Shown: positions 1-5,978 of the stretch, in pieces
Layout: every line of letters starts with the position of its first letter
How positions within the stretch are numbered: position 1 is the first letter of the stretch
Source of the DNA: CAYFJO01 sp964343305
GTDB taxonomy: Bacteria; Planctomycetota; Planctomycetia; Pirellulales; Pirellulaceae
Length of the DNA stretch: 7,463 nucleotides
NCBI GenBank assembly: GCA_964343305.1
Contig: CAYFJO010000512.1
Location: 1 to 7,463, forward strand
Direction: 5' to 3'
Notes under the pieces: generated by a model
Seen by the model: the letters and a program-made list of their open reading frames with translations, nothing else
Told to the model about the DNA's origin: nothing
Database searches by the model: none
Translations under genes and position numbers: made by a program

Positions 1-2432
1 CCGAAGGGTCCCACCAGCATGGCCGGAAGCAAGATCAAATCGCCGACCAAGGCCAAGACCAGCAACGCGGCCATCATCATTCCAAACCGTTGCGTGGGAA
101 CGAATTCGCAAAACGCCAAAATGAACATGCCAATTCCACAGATCGCAGTCGTTTGAATCATGGCTTTGGCGCAGTGTTGCAAGGTCTTTTGAACGGCCGT
201 TTTGGGAGGATTCCCAGCGTCTAACTCTCGTCGAAACCACATCAAGAAATGCAGCGTGTCATCGACGGCGATGCCAAATGCCACGCTGGCCGTCATCATG
301 GTGCCGATATCAACCGGCTGCCGGAGCCACGCCATCATGCCGAACAAAACGACCGCGGGAAACAAGTTCGGCAGCATGATCAGAACGCCGCCCGGGATGT
401 TTCGCAGCACCAAGATCATGACCACCAAAACCAGAATCGAGGTGGCCATAAAACTCTTCATCAGGTCGGCCAACAAAGCCTGCTGGACCTGATAAATCAC
501 AGGCGTCAGACCGGTATAGGTCACGTGTACATCGTGGTGATGGCCTTGGATGACATGCAAGAAGTAATCCACACGCGACTTCAAATCGTTGATGTACCGG
601 CCGTAATTGACATTGCCCAGTGCCGGCGCGCGAGTCGTGATGCGCCACACCTCGCCTTCGTCATCTTCTCGCAGTAGACCGGCCTTCTCGAAAAACGGAA
701 CTTGTTTTTCGAGGTTGACTCGCATCACGACGCGCCGTGATTGTTGCAGAAATCCGTGCGACCTTGAGATGTCTGGGACAAAAGTGTAAGCAGAAAAAGT
801 CCCAATTCGGTCACGATGATAAGTGAAATGGCGGTCCTCTTCTTCGCCCGGACGCCGCACAACAAGTTCCACGTTGAGATCGTCGTAATTCACATCGACG
901 AGACGATCGCCTGGTTTGGGTCCGTCCTCTCCACTAGCTTGCCCGCCAGGCGTGACGTATTGAATCGCACCTTTCGCTTCCGGCGACGGGTCGACAAACA
1001 CTCCGATGTCGTTTTGCACGTGCATCTCGATGTCGCGAATCAATTCGACTCGCTCCAGCAGGTCCAATGTACACTTGGGATCAAATCGGACCATCAACTC
1101 GATGGGTATCAACGAACCGAGGTTTTCTTCCATCCAGCTATAATCCTGGACCAGCTTGCTTTTCGGATGAAGCAGATCGGTCACAGCCACCGACGTGGTG
1201 AGCCGCGGAAGTCCGGCAGCGGCAAAAAAAACAAGTCCCATGAAGACAATCGTCAACAGCGCCCAGTATCGGTGGTAGAACGAAGTGAAGGATTTGGACA
1301 ACCGGTGTTCCGCAACCACGAGGGCTGGTTTCTCGACAATTCGATCGTCGCGCCGACTCGAAAAAAGTTCGATCCGCTGCATGGCTCCGGGAAGCACCAT
1401 TAAGAGGAGAATCAGCGTGACGAGGATTCCCACGGTCGACAAGAGTCCAAAGAACCAAACCGGAGAAACGTTGCTCACGGTGAGCGATGCCAGGCCGATG
1501 CCCGTCGTGGTGGCAGCCAGAGTGCAGGGATACCAGCCAATCGCGATCGCTCGCCGTGTGGCTCCTTGCGGGCCGTGCGCACGCACTTCGTCGTGAAAAT
1601 AATTGACCAGGTGAACGCCACCGGAAATCGTGAGCACGAAGATCAGCGGAGCCATCACCATCAAAATTGCATTCATCGTTGCGCCGATGGCCGAGACCAG
1701 GGCAAGCACCATCGCCGCTCCGAACGCCGATACCAAACCAACCAAAATCGTCAGCAGGGTAGACCGCAAGCAGAAACGACAAATCAAAACCGAGAGAAGC
1801 ATCGAGGGCAACGCAAAATAGATCATCGCTTCGCTGTTTGCCACGTTGATCGCAACACCATCGATCGGCGTTCCGGTGATCCGAATCTCCTGCTCACTGA
1901 GTCCAACTTTTTTACCCGCATGTTGGATTGCCGCGATGGAACGCGTCGGTTTTTCGCTGCCTTCCAAAGTCAGAATCACCAACACGCACGTTGTCTTGCC
2001 GTCTGGGCCAATGAGCGTGCCCTTTAAGCGGCCGTGGAGTTGCTTTTCGATTTGCCTGAGTGTGATGTCCCGCCGGTCGGCTGCAAGCATATGAACCAAA
2101 CCGTCGACAGTGACAACATTGGTGACAAAGTCGGAAATCCGCTCGTCTGCCGAGACCTGCTCGTTAGACGCCAAGATTGCCGAGAACTTGGTAAGCCGAT
2201 CATCTTGCAAGGTGCAACCCGGCCAGGTGACAGTGAGCGACTCGAGCGTCTTGAACGAACTGATGAAGGAATCGTATTCCGCGCGTGCTTGGAAAGTCGG
2301 CGGCAGCCAAGTATATGGAGCATTGTTGACCCGACTCAGAGTTGCCACCACACCCCACGCAACGAGCGGCACCATCAAGCACAGCAGCGCGACGACGTAA
2401 ATCGTGCGTTTGCCAAAATTCGTTTCGCTCAT
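1..2432 (-). CDS. MMPL/RND-superfamily transporter (C-terminus cut by window edge)
   Basis: Inner-membrane exporter of the RND superfamily (MMPL/COG1033 type), expected to move a lipid or other hydrophobic substrate using the proton gradient; the substrate cannot be told. The frame is open without a stop for 810 codons from ATG 2430-2432 to the left edge. The layout is the duplicated RND plan: TM1 about residues 11-31, a periplasmic loop 32-202, a membrane block about 203-350, TM7 about 388-408, a second loop about 409-655, and a membrane block about 659-806. Residues 720-728 read GIAVDDTLH, the usual charged TM motif of MMPL, HpnN and Patched proteins. The equivalent site in the first half has S270-G271 instead of Asp-Asp. 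Residues about 476-544 look PDZ-like (KPGDRLVDVN). A weak AGG lies 8 bases before the ATG; GTG directly upstream is a possible alternative start. Only a short C-terminal tail is probably missing. The family call is firm, the substrate unknown. Confidence 0.93.
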   Translation of the reverse strand, partial: MSETNFGKRTIYVVALLCLMVPLVAWGVVATLSRVNNAPYTWLPPTFQARAEYDSFISSFKTLESLTVTWPGCTLQDDRLTKFSAILASNEQVSADERISDFVTNVVTVDGLVHMLAADRRDITLRQIEKQLHGRLKGTLIGPDGKTTCVLVILTLEGSEKPTRSIAAIQHAGKKVGLSEQEIRITGTPIDGVAINVANSEAMIYFALPSMLLSVLICRFCLRSTLLTILVGLVSAFGAAMVLALVSAIGATMNAILMVMAPLIFVLTISGGVHLVNYFHDEVRAHGPQGATRRAIAIGWYPCTLAATTTGIGLASLTVSNVSPVWFFGLLSTVGILVTLILLLMVLPGAMQRIELFSSRRDDRIVEKPALVVAEHRLSKSFTSFYHRYWALLTIVFMGLVFFAAAGLPRLTTSVAVTDLLHPKSKLVQDYSWMEENLGSLIPIELMVRFDPKCTLDLLERVELIRDIEMHVQNDIGVFVDPSPEAKGAIQYVTPGGQASGEDGPKPGDRLVDVNYDDLNVELVVRRPGEEEDRHFTYHRDRIGTFSAYTFVPDISRSHGFLQQSRRVVMRVNLEKQVPFFEKAGLLREDDEGEVWRITTRAPALGNVNYGRYINDLKSRVDYFLHVIQGHHHDVHVTYTGLTPVIYQVQQALLADLMKSFMATSILVLVVMILVLRNIPGGVLIMLPNLFPAVVLFGMMAWLRQPVDIGTMMTASVAFGIAVDDTLHFLMWFRRELDAGNPPKTAVQKTLQHCAKAMIQTTAICGIGMFILAFCEFVPTQRFGMMMAALLVLALVGDLILLPAMLVGPF
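801..1007 (-). other. PDZ-like domain inside the second periplasmic loop of the MMPL transporter
   Basis: Residues about 476-544 of the transporter contain the hallmarks of a PDZ fold: a run 'IQYVTPGGQAS' (like the V..V.PGSPA strand and carboxylate-binding loop), then 'GPKPGDRLVDVN' (the very typical G.KPGD.I..VN turn), then 'VELVVRRPGEE' and a final strand 'RHFTYHRD'. It interrupts the loop between a helix ending 'IRDIEMHVQND' and the segment 'TFSAYTFVPDI'. The match is by eye and partial: the usual hydrophobic helix after VN(G) is reduced. A PDZ module here could bind a peptide tail of a partner in the periplasm, which is inference. Confidence 0.5.
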
Positions 2433-2753
2433 CACAAGTGCCTGAATCGCCAAGTGTCGAGTGTGGAAACCGTTTAGCCTACCAAATCAAAGGATGAATT
2501 CGCAGGTGCATCGACAATCAACCGTCATGCTTTGCGCAATCCTTACATTTTCAGCCAAATTGCGGGGTTTTGTCCGGCAACTTTGCGGGCGGGCGTGTAC
2601 TCACCGTGACGGCGGCAAACAGAGGCGGCGTCTGGCGCCTTGTCACTGTCCGGCTTGTGAACTTAGCGTCGTCAAATTAACCTACATGGCTTCAATCTCA
2701 GACGTGCGAAGTGCTAAAACTTTCGAAGTGACCAAAGAACAAGTCATGCGGCC
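2433..2753. promoter_or_regulatory. Divergent intergenic region between the transporter and rfbA
   Basis: These 321 bases must hold the promoters for the transporter (leftward) and rfbA (rightward). No gene is supported here: the plus-strand frame that opens at 2461 runs into the rfbA start in another frame, is rich in Arg and Cys, and resembles nothing. The only sigma70-like pair seen for rfbA is TTGTGA (2655-2660), 17 bases, then TAACCT (2678-2683), a weak match. No clear hairpin terminator, operator or riboswitch was seen. Confidence 0.35.
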
Positions 2754-3653
2754 ATGGAAAGCGAAGGCAACTTTCAAAAAGGGATCATTTTAGCTGGCGG
2801 AGCGGGCACTCGCCTGTATCCAGTGACCCGTGCGGTGAGCAAACAGCTTTTGCCCATCTACAACAAGCCAATGGTCTACTATCCGCTGTCAACCTTGATG
2901 CTAGCGGGCATTCGTGAAATCCTGTTGATTTCGACGCCCGCCGACGTCGATTCTTTCCACCGTCTGCTCGGTGATGGGAGCCACATTGGGCTGACGATTG
3001 AGTACGCAACGCAAGCGGAACCGCGCGGCTTGGCCGATGCGTTCATCGTGGGACGCGATTTTGTGGGCGATGACAACGTGGCTTTGGTGTTGGGCGACAA
3101 CATTTTTTACGGGCAAGGTTTCCAGGGCAAGTTGGCGGAAGCGGCAAAAAGCCCAAGCGGGGCCACTGTGTTTGCCTATCCGGTGAAGGACGCAAGGCAA
3201 TTTGGCGTGGCGGAGATCGATGATTCAGGAAACGTTTTGTCGTTGGAAGAGAAACCCCAACAGCCCAAGTCGAACTTGGCGGTGGTGGGGTTGTATTTTT
3301 ACGACAACCAGGTTGTGGAAATCGCGGCCAATTTGAAACCCTCGGCCCGCGACGAAATCGAAATTACTGACGTCAACCGCGAGTACTTGAGCCGCGGACA
3401 GCTTCGTTGCGTTTCGCTGGGTCGCGGCTTCGCCTGGCTAGATACTGGCACGCACGAATCGTTGATCCAAGCGGGCAACTTTATTGAAACCGTGGAGTCG
3501 CGTCAGGGGCTGAAGGTGGCGTGCATCGAGGAGATCGCGTTGTTGAAGGGATTTGCCAGTGCGGAGCAAATCCGTTCACTCGCCGAATCCATGAACAACG
3601 ACTACGGGAACTATCTGATCGAGCGTGTCGATGAGATCTCGACGACGGGATAG
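2754..3653 (+). CDS. rfbA: Glucose-1-phosphate thymidylyltransferase RfbA/RmlA
   Basis: Cytoplasmic enzyme that joins glucose 1-phosphate and dTTP to give dTDP-glucose and pyrophosphate, the first step to dTDP-rhamnose and other dTDP-deoxysugars. The 299 residues are full length for the family (about 290-300). Seen: the nucleotide-binding signature GGAGTRLYPVT at 15-25, KQLLPIYNKPMVYYP at 30-44, LGDNIFYG with the metal-binding Asp at 113-120, EEKP at 165-168, EIEITDVN at about 201-208, and AWLDTGTHESL near 227-237. The end, NDYGNYLIE, is the normal C-terminal region. The start ATG 2754 gives an N-terminus only a few residues longer than usual; no nearer in-frame start exists, and the ribosome binding site is poor. 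A glycosyltransferase start follows after 5 bases, suggesting a former operon. No rfbB, rfbC or rfbD is present, so those steps must be encoded elsewhere. A family member acting on another NTP-sugar is possible but less likely. Confidence 0.96.
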   Translation: MESEGNFQKGIILAGGAGTRLYPVTRAVSKQLLPIYNKPMVYYPLSTLMLAGIREILLISTPADVDSFHRLLGDGSHIGLTIEYATQAEPRGLADAFIVGRDFVGDDNVALVLGDNIFYGQGFQGKLAEAAKSPSGATVFAYPVKDARQFGVAEIDDSGNVLSLEEKPQQPKSNLAVVGLYFYDNQVVEIAANLKPSARDEIEITDVNREYLSRGQLRCVSLGRGFAWLDTGTHESLIQAGNFIETVESRQGLKVACIEEIALLKGFASAEQIRSLAESMNNDYGNYLIERVDEISTTG

Positions 3654-3658
3654 TCGCC

Positions 3659-3763
3659 ATGAAGTTTCTCGTTGCAGCGGTCGGCACGATCGGCGACATC
3701 AGTGGGTTTCTGGGCATTGCTCAAACGCTTCACGCGCAGCAGTCTTGTCCTGCAAGCTCTTGA
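3659..3763 (+). pseudogene. Truncated N-terminal remnant of a GT1-family glycosyltransferase
   Basis: Starting 5 bases after the rfbA stop, an ATG opens a 34-codon frame whose first 26 residues (MKFLVAAVGTIGDISG, then FLGIAQTLHA) are the classic first strand, glycine loop and first helix of GT1/GT28-type glycosyltransferases, as in 'M(K/R)FLL...GT.GD..P...I...L..RGHEV'. The expected RGH(E/D)V never comes: after LHA the frame reads QQSCPASS and stops at 3761-3763. From about 3736 the DNA is the antisense of the C-terminus of the opposite-strand glycosyltransferase. The remnant shares 9 of 26 residues with the N-terminus of that gene, so it is a relative and not a recent copy. It was probably the second gene of an rfbA operon, cut by a rearrangement. 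A functional 34-residue peptide is unlikely. Confidence 0.8.
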
Positions 3764-4989
3764 AGTAAATCGCAGGTACGCTGGATTGGGGCAACATCAA
3801 ACTTGTTCGCGATTTCTTTACAAGCGTACGTCAGTTCTTTGGATTGAAGAGTTGCTTTGATGCACTCCGCCAATCGTTTTGGTGTCACCTTGGCCGGGGA
3901 CATCGCCGTGGCAACCTTCAGGTCTGCTGTTAGTGCGGCTGTGTTCGCATTGCCAAACGCGAGCGGGATGATGATTTGTGGGATACCCGCTCGCATAGCG
4001 ATGGAGGTCGTTCCTAGTCCACCATTGTGAACCAAAAGCGATGTCCGAGAAAACAAGGAGTTGAACGGAACATAACTTGTGTGAAAGACGTTTGCAGGGA
4101 GCGGGTTGGGCAAAACGCTTCGGTCTTTGGCAAGGATGACCGCTGGTTGGTTGATAAGCCCGCAAGTGTCGACTGCGATTTTCAGCAAAGGCTTCGAGTG
4201 CCGATTGATCGATCCAAATGAAAATACAACTGGGTGAGTTCCCGACGATAAGAAGTTGAGTAATTCGTTGCTTAGCGGTTCCTCGTCCTTGGATGCCATG
4301 ATAGGAAACCCCGTAAGCACAGTCTGTTTTGGCCAATCAGGTTGAGGCGGATTGAACCACTTTGGATACAACCCGATGACGCGTTGCGGAGAGTTCCACC
4401 AACCATGGTATGGGCGGCTGATCGGTGGCAGGCCAAGTTCCGCGCGAAACGCGTTGATGGTGGGACAGTATACCGGATCAACAACCAAACGGTCTGCGAT
4501 CCAAAACAGTAAGCTTTTGAACCACCGGGGCATCCATTGGGGCATCCAAAGACCAGGAATCACAGGCGCTCGAAAGACGCTACGAATTTTGTCGGCGGCA
4601 GGATGAATCGTTGCCAGTGGGACTCCTAGTTTTTCATGAGCAATTCGTGCACCGATGGCGCTTTCCACCGCCGCAACGACGGTCTCGTTCGGAACATACA
4701 GCCGCGAAATAATCTCGTAAGTTGGTCGCATTGGGCCGAGGGTCATATATTCTGCGCCGGCCTTCCAAAATCTTTTCGAATGCCACATTTCGGGATCGTT
4801 ATAGTATCTTTCCGCCTGCTCGATCGTGCCCAGTGGCTCGAAATCAAACCCCTCGGCTTGAATCACATTCTGAAAGTATGGATTAGCGATAATTCTGACA
4901 TCGTGGCCGCGTCGGCGCAGTTCTGAGCCGATATGTATAAATGGATATACATCACCAAACGTCCCGAGTGTGACCAGCAGAAATCTCAC
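3730..4989 (-). CDS. GT1-like glycosyltransferase (UDP/dTDP-sugar type, MGT/RhlB-like)
   Basis: Predicted cytoplasmic GT-B fold glycosyltransferase transferring a sugar from a nucleotide donor to a lipid or other small acceptor; 419 residues, normal for the family. The N-terminal domain starts FLLVTLGTFGDVYPFIHIG (3-21) with RRRGHDV at 25-31; His19 sits where GT1 enzymes carry the catalytic base. The C-terminal donor domain has VFSFGS, then VHNGGLGTTSIAMRAGIPQ from 320 and IIPLAF to 345. The usual donor-binding Asp-Gln after that phenylalanine is Gly346-Asn347. Start: GTG 4987-4989, because the family begins directly with (M/V)RFLL and AGGA lies 8 bases upstream; a TTG at 5023-5025 would add 12 unlikely residues. 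The stop (3730-3732) falls inside the antisense of the neighbouring glycosyltransferase remnant, so the last residues (about QDCCA) may not be native. It is divergent from the methyltransferase. Donor and acceptor are unknown. Confidence 0.9.
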   Translation of the reverse strand: MRFLLVTLGTFGDVYPFIHIGSELRRRGHDVRIIANPYFQNVIQAEGFDFEPLGTIEQAERYYNDPEMWHSKRFWKAGAEYMTLGPMRPTYEIISRLYVPNETVVAAVESAIGARIAHEKLGVPLATIHPAADKIRSVFRAPVIPGLWMPQWMPRWFKSLLFWIADRLVVDPVYCPTINAFRAELGLPPISRPYHGWWNSPQRVIGLYPKWFNPPQPDWPKQTVLTGFPIMASKDEEPLSNELLNFLSSGTHPVVFSFGSINRHSKPLLKIAVDTCGLINQPAVILAKDRSVLPNPLPANVFHTSYVPFNSLFSRTSLLVHNGGLGTTSIAMRAGIPQIIIPLAFGNANTAALTADLKVATAMSPAKVTPKRLAECIKATLQSKELTYACKEIANKFDVAPIQRTCDLLQELAGQDCCA

Positions 4990-5102
4990 GGAAATCGTCC
5001 TACTTTTATCCGAATTAAGTTGCAACCACTCATAATTCTAGTTTGAAACGTGAAAGTACATATTAAGGGCGAAATGAACTTGTCTTGCCGCAGCGAAATC
5101 CG
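4990..5102. promoter_or_regulatory. Divergent spacer between glycosyltransferase and methyltransferase
   Basis: This short AT-rich spacer must hold both start regions. It includes the AGGA of the leftward gene and, for the rightward gene, AAGGG at 5065-5069 placed 4 bases before an ATG (5074) of an 11-codon frame whose TGA overlaps the methyltransferase ATG (ATGA). TTGAAA occurs at 5042-5047 but no -10 box is at the right distance. No convincing promoter can be named. Confidence 0.4.
4998..5001 (-). promoter_or_regulatory. Ribosome binding site AGGA of the glycosyltransferase
   Basis: AGGA is followed by 8 bases (CGATTTCC) and then the GTG start at 4989. This spacing decides in favour of GTG over the upstream in-frame TTG at 5025. 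Confidence 0.6.
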
Positions 5103-5978
5103 ATGAAACAACATCTATACGGGTCGGTCTGTAATCTGTGTGATTCACCCGGGTGTTTTGAGGACTCGCTGGATGTCGCTCAAATTCCCGGCTGTATGCG
5201 CAAGTTTCAACATGAACAATTTACTGTTTGGCGATGCAATCATTGCTCTTCTTTGCACTGTTTGGCGGACGATTTGGATCTCGATCGGTATTACGCGCAT
5301 TATTTGCCCCATCAACAAACAATGGACTTTTACGCGCGCTGCCACCTTCAGAACCTATTGCGTATCCTGCGACGCATCGGAATGACGAAGGACTCAAAGA
5401 TTCTGGACTATGGCTGCAGCAATGGAACAGTGATCCGATATCTAGAGCAAAACGGCTTTCCGCATGTAGTTGGATATGATCCGTACGTGGATGAATTTGC
5501 TTCTGAGAGCGTGTTAGCTGAAAGATACGATTGCGTCCTCATGCTAACGGTCATCGAACATGTCGAAGATCCTCGCGCCGTTTTCAAGGAAGTGCTGGAG
5601 TGTGTCGACACGAACGGGTTGTACGTCATCGCGACACCACGTGCCGAGAAGATCGAATTGGTTGCTGATGCCATGGAACTTCACCAGCCGTATCACCTTC
5701 ACATCCCTTCCGAAAAGGCACTCTTGAACATGGGTGAGCAAGCCGGCCTCGACACAATCATGTTCATGCGGCGCCACTGGAAAGATACCTTGTACCCGAC
5801 GGTGAACATGCGATTCGTCGCGGAATACTATCGTCGAGTGGGAGGTGTTATCGATGGCCTATGTGAACCGCCGCGATGGCGAGCGCTGATGTCTCCACGG
5901 TTGTGGTGGTATATGTTCGCAGGTTATTTGTTTCCAACTGGGTCGAATATGGTTGTTGCTTTTCGAAATCACGATTAG
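5103..5978 (+). CDS. SAM-dependent methyltransferase with N-terminal zinc-ribbon-like cysteines
   Basis: Predicted cytoplasmic class I methyltransferase (Methyltransf_23 type) using S-adenosylmethionine, by context probably acting on a sugar or glycan intermediate. In the 291 residues: C10-x2-C13 and C45-x2-C48 form a rubredoxin-like, probably zinc-binding, N-terminal ribbon; ILDYGCSNG at 100-108 is SAM motif I; GYDPY at 124-128 carries the acidic residue expected to bind the ribose; VIEHVEDP at 150-157 is the motif after strand 4; YVIATPR at 174-180 is the post-motif strand. The zinc ribbon plus SAM fold recalls sugar C-methyltransferases, but the classic C-methyltransferase C-terminal domain is not recognised, so O- or C-methylation is open. 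The ATG at 5103 is chosen; TTG at 5085 would add six residues. Neither has a good Shine-Dalgarno directly upstream. The stop TAG overlaps the TAA of the convergent oxidoreductase by 4 bases. Confidence 0.85.
   Translation: MKQHLYGSVCNLCDSPGCFEDSLDVAQIPGCMRKFQHEQFTVWRCNHCSSLHCLADDLDLDRYYAHYLPHQQTMDFYARCHLQNLLRILRRIGMTKDSKILDYGCSNGTVIRYLEQNGFPHVVGYDPYVDEFASESVLAERYDCVLMLTVIEHVEDPRAVFKEVLECVDTNGLYVIATPRAEKIELVADAMELHQPYHLHIPSEKALLNMGEQAGLDTIMFMRRHWKDTLYPTVNMRFVAEYYRRVGGVIDGLCEPPRWRALMSPRLWWYMFAGYLFPTGSNMVVAFRNHD

Noticed and set aside
816..1403. Plus-strand 195-codon open frame
   Set aside because: Antisense to the transporter; no recognisable domain, and the transporter frame explains the codon pattern.
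1138..1782. Minus-strand 214-codon open frame with many Arg/His residues
   Set aside because: It lies in another frame inside the MMPL transporter, whose own frame is continuous and recognisable throughout.
1566..2027. Plus-strand 153-codon Gln/Asn/Arg-rich open frame
   Set aside because: Antisense shadow of the transporter membrane segments; low complexity and no start signal.
2461..2793. Plus-strand 110-codon open frame between the transporter and rfbA
   Set aside because: Runs into the rfbA start in a different frame, has no ribosome binding site and no familiar motif; its Arg/Cys/Lys-rich content looks random.
3659..4989. Inverted duplication between the remnant and the start of the opposite glycosyltransferase
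   Set aside because: The two share family motifs (9 of 26 residues), but the DNA is only about half identical, so they are distant relatives and not a recent inverted repeat.
4990..5025. 12-residue N-terminal extension of the glycosyltransferase from a TTG
   Set aside because: The GTG at 4989 has AGGA at 8 bases and gives the standard family N-terminus.
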